A stretch of 64,000 nucleotides of DNA from positions 1-64,000 of the forward strand of contig NZ_JAFFPZ010000006.1 in NCBI RefSeq assembly GCF_016918505.1, written 5' to 3'. A program made the translations under genes and the position numbers. Under the pieces are notes generated by a model, which saw nothing but the letters and a program-made list of their open reading frames with translations, made no database searches and had not been told where the DNA came from. Origin of the DNA: Desulforhopalus vacuolatus. GTDB lineage: Bacteria > Desulfobacterota > Desulfobulbia > Desulfobulbales > Desulfocapsaceae. Positions 8,742 to 17,609 of this stretch are shown here, piece by piece. Each line of letters starts with the position of its first letter. The first letter of the stretch is position 1.

Positions 8742-9136
8742 TACCATTCCTCTTAAGTTGTGACCTTACCCAATGCCATTTTCACTTTCTATTGGCGAAT
8801 GTAAAGGCAGGGGGACGGGAAACAGGAGAAAGGAGACGGGAGACAGGGAAAGCAAAAGACGGAACAGCGAAAAACTTTTTGCCAAAGGAAAGCTCTAAAC
8901 ATGCGAATAAAGGCAAAAGATTTTGAAGTACAGGGGGAAATTTAGCGCAGGTATATTATATCATTTACACTTTGTATTAACCAGAGAACGCGACTGCGTA
9001 GACATCTTTTTTGGTGATGACGAATGAGTAATAATTCGTGTTTATTCGTGTCCATTCGTGGTTCCTTTTGCAGTTTGTAACCACGAATGGATAAACAGGA
9101 TACAAAACGGGGCATAACGTAACAGGAATGGCATAA
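8739..9136. repeat. Composite interspersed repeat between lactate gene and hslO
   Basis: The repeat starts inside the preceding stop codon (TAATACCATTCCTCTTAAG). It runs through a purine-rich block (about 8810-8890) to a second unit that begins near 8960 (ATCATTTACACTTTGTATT), contains the CCATTCGTGGTT/AACCACGAATGG inverted repeat, and ends in AACAGGAATGGCATAA at 9136. The hslO ATG is at 9138. The intergenic space is therefore almost entirely repeat, and any leader or ribosome site of hslO (ACAGGAA) must come from it. Confidence 0.85.
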
Positions 9137-9137
9137 G

Positions 9138-10013
9138 ATGGTAGACTGTATAGAGAGGGTCATCGCCGAAAATGGACGATTTTTCGGCGTGGCCTGCAAT
9201 ACCACGGAACTGGTAAATGAGGGGTGTCGGCGTCACGACGTCGGCCCCCTCGCCGCGGCAGCTCTGGGGCGGGCACTGACTGGTGCGGCGCTGCTTGCCG
9301 CCCTGATGAAGGACGGCCAGAGTCTGCTGCTCAGGTTTGAGGGCAACGGTCCGCTGAAGAAGATCCTTGCTGAGGCGGGCTATGACGGCTGGGTGCGCGG
9401 CTTTGTCGCTGAGCCCCATGCCGAGCTTCCACTGATCGGCGGAGAGCTTGATGTGGCGGGTGGTGTGGGCCACGCGGGAGTGTTGACGGTGACGAAAACC
9501 ATTTCCGTCAGCCAAATCTATCCCGGGACCATTCCGCTGCGGAGCAGTACGATTGGTGAGGATATTGCGTGGTATCTTGCGCAGTCCGAGCAGACGCCTT
9601 CTACGGTTGGGGTTACGGTTTCCCTGTTGCCGGACGGGACTGTGGCGGCTGCGGGGGGCTTTCTTATTCAGTCACTGCCACCGGCAGAGGACGCACATCT
9701 CTCCAGCCTTGAAAAAGGAATTTCCGCACTACCGCCGCTCTCGACCCTGCTGGCTGGCAGTGTGGCTCCCGGGGAGATTCTTTCGCGTATTTTCAAGGCG
9801 GTTCCCCACCGGACAATTCACCACAAAGAACTGCAGTATCAATGCAACTGCTCCCATACGAAAATGGAGGGAGCTCTCCTCTCCCTCGGCCGGGACGATT
9901 TGCGCAAACTTGCTACGGAGCGTGATACCTGTGAAGTGCGCTGTGAGTTCTGCCGCCAGAAGTATATCTTTACGGCGGAAGAACTTTTGCAACTCGCGAA
10001 TTTGATCAATTGA
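9138..10013 (+). CDS. hslO: Hsp33 redox-regulated chaperone
   Basis: A 291-residue protein matching the full length of Hsp33, a cytoplasmic holdase activated by oxidation. The C-terminal zinc switch is intact: CNC near residue 236 and CEFC near 268 (the CxC...CxxC ligands). The N-terminal domain holds family stretches such as LGRALTGAALLAALMKDGQ and GGFLIQSLP. The ATG lies two bases after the end of an upstream repeat copy, so the ribosome site would be the repeat's ACAGGAA at a rather long spacing. A strong terminator follows 30 bp after the stop, so the gene stands alone. Confidence 0.93.
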   Translation: MVDCIERVIAENGRFFGVACNTTELVNEGCRRHDVGPLAAAALGRALTGAALLAALMKDGQSLLLRFEGNGPLKKILAEAGYDGWVRGFVAEPHAELPLIGGELDVAGGVGHAGVLTVTKTISVSQIYPGTIPLRSSTIGEDIAWYLAQSEQTPSTVGVTVSLLPDGTVAAAGGFLIQSLPPAEDAHLSSLEKGISALPPLSTLLAGSVAPGEILSRIFKAVPHRTIHHKELQYQCNCSHTKMEGALLSLGRDDLRKLATERDTCEVRCEFCRQKYIFTAEELLQLANLIN

Positions 10014-10043
10014 CATCCCTTGAAATGTGAGTTGCATACTCCT

Positions 10044-10083
10044 GGAGAGAAACCTTCAAAATAAAGGTTTCTCTCCTTTTTTG
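10044..10083 (+). terminator. Intrinsic terminator of hslO
   Basis: A perfect 13-bp stem (GGAGAGAAACCTT at 10044-10056 with AAGGTTTCTCTCC at 10064-10076) followed by a run of seven T. It separates hslO from citrate synthase. Confidence 0.92.
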
Positions 10084-10106
10084 TAATCTTTTCCTCTCGT
10101 TCCTGT

Positions 10107-10135
10107 TTGCCCTTTCCCCAACGCTCTGATATAAT
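10107..10135 (+). promoter_or_regulatory. Sigma-70-type promoter of citrate synthase
   Basis: TTGCCC (10107-10112) and TATAAT (10130-10135) are separated by 17 bp. They lie about 90 bp upstream of the citrate synthase start and just beyond the hslO terminator. Confidence 0.65.
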
Positions 10136-10225
10136 AAGGAGTTTCAGACAGCTCAGGTCGGAGTACCATTCCGGAGAGCCCTTTCTCTTTCGAACCATAA
10201 TTATTCAGGACACAGGAGTTTGACC

Positions 10226-11515
10226 ATGGACGAGATAGCGACGATTACCATTGATGGTAAAAGTTACAATTTTGAAACGTTTGTTGGAACTGAAGGGGAA
10301 CGGTGCATTGATATTCAGCATCTTCGCGACGTCACCGGCTGCATAACCCTCGATCCTGGCTTCGGCAGTACCGGTTCCTGCCTTTCCAATATTACCTTCG
10401 TGGACGGGGCCAACGGTATTTTACGCTACCGGGGCTACCCCATTGAGGAGCTTGCTGAGCGCGCCAGTTTTGTTGAGGTCGCGTATCTCATCCTTTATGG
10501 AGAGCTTCCCAACCGTACCCAGCTGCTCAATTTCCGCAACCAGATCCGGGTACATGCGCCGATTCATACCAATCTTGAGCACCATTTTTCCGGACTTCCA
10601 CATACCGCGCCGCCGATGGCGATCCTCTCGGCAATGCTGAACCTTGTTTCCTGCTTTCATCCTGAGGTCCTCGAGGTGCCGACAACTGGAGAAGAGTTTG
10701 GCCAGACCGCAAGTCTGCTGCTCTCCAAGGTGCGGACCGTTGCTGCCTTTGCCTACCGTACGGCGAGCGGCAAGCCGATCAACCAGCCGAATCCCAACCT
10801 TACCTACTGTGGTAATTTTCTGCATATGATGTTCTCTGATCCCTATGTGGAGTACAAAGTGTCGCCGATTATCGACAAGGCAATCAACCTCTTCCTTATC
10901 CTTCATGCCGACCATGAGCAGAACTGCTCAACCACCACAGTGCGGGTCGTGGGCAGCTCCCGCGCCAATCTCTTCAGTTCGGTAGCCGCCGGAGTGAGTG
11001 CGCTGATGGGACCGCTGCACGGCGGGGCAAATGTGGCGGTAATTGAAATGCTTCAGGATATCAAACGCTCTGGCAAGCCGCTTCAGTACTACATTGACCG
11101 CGCCAAAGATAAAAAAGATGAGTTTCGATTGATGGGCTTCGGCCACAGGGTCTATAAAAACTTCGACCCGCGGGCGCGTATCCTGAAAAAACATGTAGAT
11201 GAGGTTCTCGGTGCCCTCAATCTCAAGGATGAGCTGCTCGATATTGCCAAAGAGCTGGAGGAACATACCCTGAAGGATCAATATTTCATTGAGCGCAACC
11301 TCTACCCCAATGTCGATTTCTATTCAGGCCTGCTTCTGCGTGTCATCGGTATTCCGCTCAACATGTACACTGTGCTGTTTGCCATCGGCCGTATGCCGGG
11401 CTGGATCTCTCACTGGAAGGAAATGCATGATCATCAACAGCGGATCTCCCGTCCGAGACAAATCTATACTGGACCGATTCTACGGCATTTTCAGCAAATT
11501 TCAGACCGACTCTGA
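10226..11515 (+). CDS. gltA: Citrate synthase (type II)
   Basis: A 429-residue cytosolic enzyme that condenses acetyl-CoA and oxaloacetate to citrate. Motifs include HADHEQNCSTTTVR near residue 230, GFGHRVYKNFDPR near 305 (catalytic His) and PNVDFYSG near 362 (catalytic Asp). The length and the N-terminal beta region suit the hexameric type II enzymes. The ATG at 10226 follows AGGAG by seven bases; an in-frame TTG six bases earlier is poorly spaced. The gene has its own promoter. In a lactate-oxidising sulfate reducer it could serve biosynthesis or an oxidative citric acid cycle. Confidence 0.95.
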   Translation: MDEIATITIDGKSYNFETFVGTEGERCIDIQHLRDVTGCITLDPGFGSTGSCLSNITFVDGANGILRYRGYPIEELAERASFVEVAYLILYGELPNRTQLLNFRNQIRVHAPIHTNLEHHFSGLPHTAPPMAILSAMLNLVSCFHPEVLEVPTTGEEFGQTASLLLSKVRTVAAFAYRTASGKPINQPNPNLTYCGNFLHMMFSDPYVEYKVSPIIDKAINLFLILHADHEQNCSTTTVRVVGSSRANLFSSVAAGVSALMGPLHGGANVAVIEMLQDIKRSGKPLQYYIDRAKDKKDEFRLMGFGHRVYKNFDPRARILKKHVDEVLGALNLKDELLDIAKELEEHTLKDQYFIERNLYPNVDFYSGLLLRVIGIPLNMYTVLFAIGRMPGWISHWKEMHDHQQRISRPRQIYTGPILRHFQQISDRL

Positions 11516-11916
11516 TTTTCGGGTGCGGAGTTGCGGGGTGGGTGGTATCGTATAGATTCATTTGTAATGTAATATATAGTAGAACGTTATAAGGATACTT
11601 TTACTACAAGAATACTATCTTAAACGGTTGTATTTATACATAAAACATGCATAATGAAAATTGAAAGCAAAAGGAACCTGCAATCCCTATAATTCGTGTA
11701 AACTGTTGTACTACAGCAGCCATGGATATTGTAGCTCGGTAGAGTCTATCGAGTACATACGTGGAGAATCTTTTAAAATTCGGTTTTATCGAAGATCTTT
11801 AAGGATTTATAGAAACGTATAATTTCCTATAGTAGATAATAATTTACTATTAGATTCAAGACTATCGTTACGGAATACTTATACACGAACACTATTTGAA
11901 ATATTGGAGGTGGGTT
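11516..11916. other. AT-rich intergenic region with two hairpins
   Basis: Four hundred bases without a gene and without the interspersed repeats common elsewhere. Two inverted repeats are visible: 11731-11756 (CTCGGTA/TATCGAG, extended by GTA/TAC) and 11829-11850 (ATAGTA/TACTAT). The region may carry a long leader for the scaffold gene that follows. No known RNA family was recognised. Confidence 0.5.
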
Positions 11917-12312
11917 ATGGGAATTCTACAAAACTTCATCCCGCAGCATTCAGATCATTTCCAGAAAATGGTCGCCCGTACTGAGCGTTACGGGAAACTG
12001 GAAGAACCGGATGGTTATGGTACCCGGACCGGAGATTGCGGGGATACGGTGGAGATGTTTATTGCTGTACAGGACGGCTGTCTGCAGCAGGTAAATTTCT
12101 GCATTGACGGCTGTAACAACACTATGGCTGCTGCCAATACGGTTTCCCTTTTGATGGAGGGCCGCAATCCTGATGACGGCTGGGCGCTTACTCCCGAGAA
12201 AGTGGCTGACTATCTTGTAACTCTGCCGCCGAATCATTTCCACTGCGCTGAACTGGCGGTTGGTGCCTTCTATAACGCTTTGAACGATTATAATACGCGC
12301 CAGAAAAAATAA
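11917..12312 (+). CDS. IscU/NifU-like iron-sulfur cluster scaffold protein
   Basis: A 131-residue protein of the NifU N-terminal (IscU) family, which builds Fe-S clusters before transfer to apoproteins. Cysteines sit in the expected contexts: GDCGD (Cys41), FCIDGCNNT (Cys62 and Cys66) and HFHCAELA (Cys110). Compared with IscU, the middle site has two cysteines and the IscU LPPVK motif is absent, so this is a divergent, stand-alone form seen in anaerobes. There is no iscS nearby. The ATG follows GGAGG by six bases. A terminator lies just downstream, facing the convergent folA. Confidence 0.8.
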   Translation: MGILQNFIPQHSDHFQKMVARTERYGKLEEPDGYGTRTGDCGDTVEMFIAVQDGCLQQVNFCIDGCNNTMAAANTVSLLMEGRNPDDGWALTPEKVADYLVTLPPNHFHCAELAVGAFYNALNDYNTRQKK

Positions 12313-12328
12313 GGGTACCTTGACTCTG

Positions 12329-12357
12329 CACCCTGCTTTTCTCAGGCAGGGTGTTTT
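12329..12357 (+). terminator. Terminator between scaffold gene and folA
   Basis: CACCCTGC (12329-12336) pairs with GCAGGGTG (12346-12353), followed by TTTT. It lies 17 bp after the scaffold gene stop and just before the convergent folA stop. Confidence 0.8.
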
Positions 12358-12362
12358 CCTTT

Positions 12363-12860
12363 TCACTTCCCTTCTCTGTGTTCTCCCTTCCGTCGATATT
12401 CTATTACCGTAAAGTCTTCCCGACCGGTAAATACCTTTCGGCGTACCTCGATAAAATTCTCTTCAAAGGGCGGAAAGAAGACATCTCCTTCTACTTCACG
12501 GCTGAGCAGTGTCAGCCGGAGGAAATCTGCCACGGCGAGTGCTTCTGCAAAAACCTGTGCTCCGCCGATGATAAAGGCTCGCTTACAGTTATCTTTTTCA
12601 AGAAGGGTGACTGCCTCCGCCAGTGATGCCGCACATTCTGCTCCTGCGGCGGAAAACGTGCTGTTCCGGGTGAGGACGATGTGTCTCCGTCCGGGGAGAA
12701 TACCGGGCAGGGAGTCAAAAGTCTTTCGTCCCATAATCATTGGGGAGCCCATGGTGACCTTCTTGAACAGTTGCAACTCCTCCGGGATATGCCAGGGAAG
12801 GGTGTTGTTGCGGCCGATGGTACGGTTTGCGGCCATGGCGGCGATGATAATTTTTTCCAT
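12363..12860 (-). CDS. folA: Dihydrofolate reductase
   Basis: A 165-residue enzyme reducing dihydrofolate to tetrahydrofolate with NADPH. Clear motifs: IIIAAMAANRTIGRNNTLPW at the N-terminus, LQLFKKVTMGSPMIMGRKTF, the nucleotide-binding segment HIVLTRN and RAFIIGGAQVFAEAL. The substrate-binding acid after the LPW motif is Glu (IPEEL). Full length for the family. Monocistronic and convergent with the Fe-S scaffold gene. The C-terminal tail (RRKGEHREGK) is basic. Confidence 0.95.
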   Translation of the reverse strand: MEKIIIAAMAANRTIGRNNTLPWHIPEELQLFKKVTMGSPMIMGRKTFDSLPGILPGRRHIVLTRNSTFSAAGAECAASLAEAVTLLEKDNCKRAFIIGGAQVFAEALAVADFLRLTLLSREVEGDVFFPPFEENFIEVRRKVFTGREDFTVIEYRRKGEHREGK

Positions 12861-13034
12861 GATGCCTTGTCAGGAAGTTTATGAAAATTGATACTGTTTC
12901 GGGTACCTTTCTTTTTGCAATGTTTCATAATATGCAGAGTTTCGGTATAATACCAGTGTTCTCAGTGTTTTTTCTGTGAAAGAGTACATTTTTTTACCAG
13001 GCAGGGGTTTTCTTGATAATATAAATTTCATAAT

Positions 13035-13080
13035 TTTTTGACTGTAACAAAGAAGATGGGCGATTATTTAATGTTCCCTG
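13035..13080 (+). repeat. Short repeat B, copy 1
   Basis: TTGACTGTAACAAAGAAGAT followed by GGGCGATTATTTAATGTTCCC. Similar copies lie at 26.57, 35.89 (reverse) and 60.10 kb, each upstream of a gene. Here it lies about 75 bp upstream of the first zinc-ribbon gene. Confidence 0.75.
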
Positions 13081-13155
13081 TAATTTGTGCACTGGAACAG
13101 TCCTGAGAGAGAAACCCAAAGATGAATAAAGGTTCCCCTATATCTGGAGGTTATC

Positions 13156-14439
13156 ATGAAAATTACCTGTCCCTGTTGCCATCTGAGCGGGGTGGTTGAG
13201 GATTCCTTCGTCGGTCGCCGGGTGAAATGCCCGAAATGTAAGGCCCGCTTCAAGGTTTCCCCTCCCGAGCTGGACACACCGGATCTCACCGAATGGGTGA
13301 AGACCGTTTCTGTGAGCTGCCCGAACTGCGGGACAGAAGGGAGTGTCGACTCCAGTTTCCTCGGGCGCAGAGTGAGCTGCCCGCAATGCCACTGGCTCTT
13401 TACCGCTGAGTCTGATGCTGCCCCTGCGGTTGATTCACCGGAGAATTTCGGATTTGCCGATACCCCGGCGGATTCCTTCGAAGAGATTAATCTGAGAACT
13501 TCCCTGGAAGAACCCCCTGCGGCGGAGAGGCTGCTGACCGGGGCAAAATCTTTTCCAGCTGCCACACTTCCCGACGAGATCCTTTTCACGAAATCTGTCC
13601 CGACGGACGGGAGTGATCTTAAGGAAGAAGATGTTTTTCGTGAAGTCCTGCCGGAACATGGTCAGGGTGATGAATTTATTGCTTCACCAGCTGATCGTGC
13701 CGCGATGGAAGACAGCACCTTTGAAGATGAGCCGGAAGAGGCCGAAGTGGATGACAGCTGGACTATTGCATGGGCACTTGGCCGTGCCTGGCGGCGGACA
13801 CGGGGATTCAAACTGGTGTTTTTCCTGGAGGGAGTGGCTCTTGCGCTGTCGATGTTTCTTGGTAATGTTATAACTATGATTGTGCAGAGTGTCTCGGGTC
13901 TTGACAGTGCTGTTGATCCTGCTTTTTTTGCGGCCGATTCTCAGATTGGTTTGATGCCTGCTCTCGGACTGGTGTTTGTTTCTTTTCTTTTCGCAATGGT
14001 GAACATCGCACTGATTGGAGGCATGGTTTACACCGGCGTACGGGCTGCGGCGGGAGATTCTGCTTCTTTCTCCATGGCTGGTCACGGCTTCAGGAATCTC
14101 CTGCAACTTTTTCTCGCCGTGATGGTGATGGCTCTCCTGTCCAGTATTGGCTATGCCTTCTTCGTACTGCCTGGACTCTACCTCAGTGTGGCATGGTCGA
14201 TGACCATCCCCCTTCTTGTTGATCAACGCCTCGGTATCTGGGAGGCGATGGAGATGTCCCGTAAAATGGTTACCCGTCACTGGTTCAAGATCTTTCTCCT
14301 GATGATGATCATCATGCCGGTGCTGGTTGCAGTCTCTGCTATTCCCTTTGGAATTGGACTCATTTGGACGATCCCGATGTTTTTTGTCTTGACCGGGGTG
14401 GTTTACCAGACACTGTATGGAGACAGGGTGCTGCGCTGA
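13156..14439 (+). CDS. Zinc-ribbon membrane protein, paralogue 1
   Basis: A 427-residue protein with two N-terminal MJ0042-type zinc ribbons: CPCCHLSGVVEDSFVGRRVKC (about residues 4-27) and CPNCGTEGSVDSSFLGRRVSC (55-75). An acidic, probably disordered linker follows to about residue 195, then a membrane domain of about six segments. The ribbons should be cytoplasmic. The C-terminal half resembles glycerophosphoryl-diester-type or DUF975-like membrane modules, but no function can be assigned. A good ribosome site (TCTGGAGG) precedes the ATG. The next gene is a diverged copy with the same domain order, so they arose by tandem duplication. Confidence 0.7.
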   Translation: MKITCPCCHLSGVVEDSFVGRRVKCPKCKARFKVSPPELDTPDLTEWVKTVSVSCPNCGTEGSVDSSFLGRRVSCPQCHWLFTAESDAAPAVDSPENFGFADTPADSFEEINLRTSLEEPPAAERLLTGAKSFPAATLPDEILFTKSVPTDGSDLKEEDVFREVLPEHGQGDEFIASPADRAAMEDSTFEDEPEEAEVDDSWTIAWALGRAWRRTRGFKLVFFLEGVALALSMFLGNVITMIVQSVSGLDSAVDPAFFAADSQIGLMPALGLVFVSFLFAMVNIALIGGMVYTGVRAAAGDSASFSMAGHGFRNLLQLFLAVMVMALLSSIGYAFFVLPGLYLSVAWSMTIPLLVDQRLGIWEAMEMSRKMVTRHWFKIFLLMMIIMPVLVAVSAIPFGIGLIWTIPMFFVLTGVVYQTLYGDRVLR

Positions 14440-14466
14440 GAGCGTCTGGTCTTTTTTACATTTCTT

Positions 14467-14497
14467 AGAGAGGCTGCTCTGGCAGCCCTCTGTTTTT
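14467..14497 (+). terminator. Terminator or attenuator between the zinc-ribbon paralogues
   Basis: GGCTGC/GCAGCC extended by AGAG/CTCT with one bulged A (14467-14477 with 14482-14491), loop TCTG, followed by TTTTT. It lies 28 bp after the first gene and ends 18 bp before the second, and could reduce read-through. Confidence 0.7.
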
Positions 14498-14514
14498 CAG
14501 CGTTGAGAAAAAAT

Positions 14515-15762
14515 ATGAAAATGGAATGCCCGTACTGCGGGGCGAAAGGGACGGCGGATGATTCGCTGCAGGGAAAAACCGTGCGCTGCGGAAAATGCGG
14601 CAAGTCTTTTATTGCGAAGGCGACGTCTGAAGCCGCAACCTTTACCACGGAGGAGAAAATATCGGTCTCTTGTCCATTCTGCGGGAAAAGCGGCCAGATG
14701 GACAGTTCTCTGCGCGGGCGAAGTGTGACCTGCCCCGCCTGCGGCAGATCTTTTATTGTCGGGGAGGAGAAGGCAGCCGCTGGCGTCGGGGCAGCTGCAC
14801 CGCCTCCACTCCAGAGTGTACAGCCCGAAGAAGATTCTGGATATGCCGATGAGACGTGGAAGAGAGATCCGCACCCGCTGGTGGTGGATTTTGATACAGA
14901 GAGCCTGATTCGTTCCGAACCGAACCTTGCCGTGTGGGAGGTTATCTCTGAGACGGTGCGTGTTGGCTTTTCCAGAAATTATTTCTGGGTTGCCATCGTC
15001 TGCGCAATGCTGCTTGGCCTCTTCAGCGGGGTGGCGCAGGTTCTCAGCGGGATGTTCTGTGGAATATTCGTGCTGCTGCTGCAGGCGTTGTCGCTTCCCG
15101 ATTTTCCGGTTACCTTTGCAGAATATCTTGTCCTCAGTGGTTTTGGCGGTATGCTTTTCGCCGGACTTGTCTGGCTTGCCATTCTTCATCTGCGTGGAGA
15201 AGTCCCACAAATAAAAATGTGTCTGCACGGCTTTGCAGGCTACTGCCGCTGGGAGTTATTCAAGGCGCAGATAGTTGGCACCTGTCTCATCTTTCTTGGA
15301 TTCATGCTGTTTATAATCCCGGGTTTCTATCTGTTGCTCGGCTACTTTTTTGTCCTGCCACTGGTGGTAGATCACGGTGTCGGTTACTGGGAATCCCTTG
15401 AGATTTCACGTAAAGCGGTGCATCGTTCCTTCGCGCCCTTCAGTGTCATTGTCAGTCTCTTTTATCTCCCAATGCTGCTTCCTGTGCTGATCGCCTTCGG
15501 TCCACTGACACGGGCTTTTACCGGTCTGGTGGCGATGGAGAAAACAAACCCGCAGGCCTTCAACGGTCCTGATGGAATGGATCCGCAACTGGTCTGGTCG
15601 ATGCTGAAGCCGGAGATGGGAACGCTGAGCTTTGCGCTGCTGGTTTTTATTCTCTTTTCCATGCTCTATGCAGCTCTTGCCCCTGCCTTCAAAGCAGTCC
15701 TCTATAAAAGACTCTTCTTCTCCCGGGAAGAACGGGAAGAACGGGAAGAAAATGGTTTATAG
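14515..15762 (+). CDS. Zinc-ribbon membrane protein, paralogue 2
   Basis: A 415-residue protein with two MJ0042-like zinc ribbons (CPYCGAKGTADDSLQGKTVRC and CPFCGKSGQMDSSLRGRSVTC), a linker, and a C-terminal domain of about six membrane segments including LGYFFVLPLVVDHGVGYWES. This motif parallels LSVAWSMTIPLLVDQRLGIWEA in the preceding gene. The ATG at 14515 was taken as start, with a second at 14521; the ribosome site is weak, and an in-frame TTG lies at 14503. The C-terminus SREEREEREENGL is encoded by three near-identical GGGAAGAAC units next to an interspersed repeat, so the tail may be of repeat origin. Function unknown. Confidence 0.65.
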   Translation: MKMECPYCGAKGTADDSLQGKTVRCGKCGKSFIAKATSEAATFTTEEKISVSCPFCGKSGQMDSSLRGRSVTCPACGRSFIVGEEKAAAGVGAAAPPPLQSVQPEEDSGYADETWKRDPHPLVVDFDTESLIRSEPNLAVWEVISETVRVGFSRNYFWVAIVCAMLLGLFSGVAQVLSGMFCGIFVLLLQALSLPDFPVTFAEYLVLSGFGGMLFAGLVWLAILHLRGEVPQIKMCLHGFAGYCRWELFKAQIVGTCLIFLGFMLFIIPGFYLLLGYFFVLPLVVDHGVGYWESLEISRKAVHRSFAPFSVIVSLFYLPMLLPVLIAFGPLTRAFTGLVAMEKTNPQAFNGPDGMDPQLVWSMLKPEMGTLSFALLVFILFSMLYAALAPAFKAVLYKRLFFSREEREEREENGL

Positions 15763-15771
15763 AGCAGCCTG

Positions 15772-16023
15772 TAATACCATTTCCACTTTGTATTGGCGGA
15801 TTTAAAGGTAGTGGGACGGGAAAAGGGAGAAAGGAGACGGGAGACAGGAGGCAGGAAAAAGCAAAAGATTTCCGTAGAGATGATCGATTTGGGCGTCTCC
15901 AGCACAACGGACGTTTCTACAATGAGATCAATTTTACCTCATGTTTATTCATTCGTAATCTGCAAAAAAGATTTATGTTCAAGCAGTTGCGTTCTCTGGT
16001 CAGTAAAAAATGTGATTGGTATA
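15772..16023. repeat. Interspersed repeat, variant copy
   Basis: It begins TAATACCATTTCCACTTTG and ends TCTGGTCAGTAAAAAATG with TTGGTATA. The purine-rich block is present and the middle part is unique (about 15870-15960). It starts nine bases after the zinc-ribbon gene's stop. In this copy both ends show the longer terminal inverted similarity (TACCATTT...TTTTTTACTGACC on the opposite strand). Confidence 0.8.
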
Positions 16024-16093
16024 ATCTGTTTCTGCGTTATTTGAAGAGTGCGGATGAGAGAAAAGAACCCTGAATTTTAACGGAGAGTAATCC

Positions 16094-16561
16094 ATGATTG
16101 ACTACCCCGGCCTCTACTGGTTGATAATTGGTGTGACCCTCGGACTGCTGGAACTGGCTGTGCCCGGACTGGTGCTTTTTTTCTTTGCTGTGGGATCCCT
16201 GATTACCGCACTGATTACCACCTTCTTTCCACAACTGGCCATCGTCTGGCAACTGCTGATTTTTATTATCACCTCGCTGGCCTTTCTCGCCCTGTTGCGG
16301 GGGGTGCTGATGCGGCGATTCTTTGCCCCCTCAGAATTGGATGCAGACTCCATGGACAGTGGTGAGGATGTGGTGCATGCGAAACCAGGGGCTCATGCCA
16401 CCGTCACTCTTGCCATCAATCCACCGGCAACCGGACAGATAAAATATGGCGGCACCTTCTGGGGTGCCACGGCGGCCGTCCCTGTTGAGGTGGGAAGTGT
16501 GGTCTCCATCATCAGACAGAAAAATCTCGTTATGGAAGTGGAACCTCTGCAGAACTCCTGA
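16094..16561 (+). CDS. NfeD-like membrane protein (short form)
   Basis: A 155-residue NfeD-family protein. About three hydrophobic segments lie in residues 5-75 (WLIIGVTLGLLELAVPGLVLF, then LITALITTFFPQLAIVWQLL), followed by a soluble C-terminal OB-fold domain with GGTFWGATAAVPVEVGSVV. NfeD proteins pair with stomatin-like SPFH proteins in membrane microdomains, and the partner gene follows 73 bp downstream. No NfeD protease domain is present, so this is the short type. Confidence 0.85.
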   Translation: MIDYPGLYWLIIGVTLGLLELAVPGLVLFFFAVGSLITALITTFFPQLAIVWQLLIFIITSLAFLALLRGVLMRRFFAPSELDADSMDSGEDVVHAKPGAHATVTLAINPPATGQIKYGGTFWGATAAVPVEVGSVVSIIRQKNLVMEVEPLQNS

Positions 16562-16634
16562 ACCTCTGCAGGCCTCTGCGCGGGTGAAATGTTCTGTAAA
16601 CTCACAACTCTCGAAACTACAGGAGAATAAAGAC

Positions 16635-17609
16635 ATGACCTCAGGAACAATCGCACTGCTGATTATCATTGCAGCCATCATTATTCTGTTGTTGAAGACC
16701 GCTGTTGTCGTTCCGCAACGCTCGGAGTTTGTTGTAGAGCGACTCGGAAAATATCGTACGACCCTTGGTGCCGGTTTTCATATTCTCTTCCCTTTTCTTG
16801 ATCGCGTCGCGTATAAGCGAAGTCTGAAGGAGGAACCCCTCGACATCTCGGCGCAGACCTGTATAACTGCCGACAACGTTACCCTTGAGGTGGACGGTGT
16901 ACTGTACCTGCAGGTGATAAACGCCAAACTCTCGGCCTACGGGATTGACAACTACCACTTCGCCACCGCCCAGCTGGCGCAGACCTCTCTGCGCTCCGCC
17001 ATTGGCAAGATTTCTCTCGACAATACCTTTGAGGCGCGGGAAAGCCTCAACGGCCAGGTTGTTGCGGCCCTTGATGAAGCAGCCTCCAACTGGGGGGTGA
17101 AGGTGCTGCGGTATGAGATTCGTGATATCCAGCCGCCACGGACGGTACTTGAGGCGATGGAAAAACAGATGAAGGCTGAACGGGAGAAGCGGGCGGAGAT
17201 CGCACGTTCCGAAGGGCAGAAACAGGCGACTCTCAACCGCGCTGAAGGTGACCGCGGCGAGGCGATCTTCCTCTCTGAAGGGGAGAAGATGAAGCGTATC
17301 AATGAGGCGGAAGGAAAGGCTCAGGAGATTCTCATGGTGGCGAAAGCCACCGCCGAGGGTGTGCGCCTTGTGGCCGAGGTCCTGGCCTCTCCCGGCGGTA
17401 TTGAGGCTGCCAACCTTGAAGTTGCACAGAACTACATCAACCAGTTTGGCAAACTGGCACAGACCAGCAATACCATGATCATTCCTGCCAACGCCGCCGA
17501 TGTCAGTTCGATGATTGCCACCGCCATGGCCACGATCAAAAAAACGCAGGAACATGGAACATCCGCAGAAAAAACGTCCGTAGAAAAGACAAAGGTGCGG
17601 TTTGAGTGA
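16635..17609 (+). CDS. Stomatin/QmcA-like SPFH protein
   Basis: A 324-residue band-7 (SPFH) protein. One N-terminal membrane segment (TIALLIIIAAIIILLL) precedes the SPFH domain starting at VVPQRSEFVVERLGKY. A long alanine- and glutamate-rich coiled coil follows (about residues 175-245), with the family motif YINQFGKLA near the C-terminus. It should form large oligomeric rings on the inner membrane with the NfeD partner encoded upstream. The ATG at 16635 is preceded by AGGAG. Its stop overlaps the start of the EamA transporter gene by four bases (GTGA), indicating translational coupling. Confidence 0.9.
   Translation: MTSGTIALLIIIAAIIILLLKTAVVVPQRSEFVVERLGKYRTTLGAGFHILFPFLDRVAYKRSLKEEPLDISAQTCITADNVTLEVDGVLYLQVINAKLSAYGIDNYHFATAQLAQTSLRSAIGKISLDNTFEARESLNGQVVAALDEAASNWGVKVLRYEIRDIQPPRTVLEAMEKQMKAEREKRAEIARSEGQKQATLNRAEGDRGEAIFLSEGEKMKRINEAEGKAQEILMVAKATAEGVRLVAEVLASPGGIEAANLEVAQNYINQFGKLAQTSNTMIIPANAADVSSMIATAMATIKKTQEHGTSAEKTSVEKTKVRFE

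Noticed and set aside
11720-11760. tRNA-like D-arm words GTAGCTCGGTAGAG
   Set aside because: No acceptor stem, anticodon arm or T-arm (GTTCGAATC-type) sequence at the right spacing; only a simple hairpin is supported.
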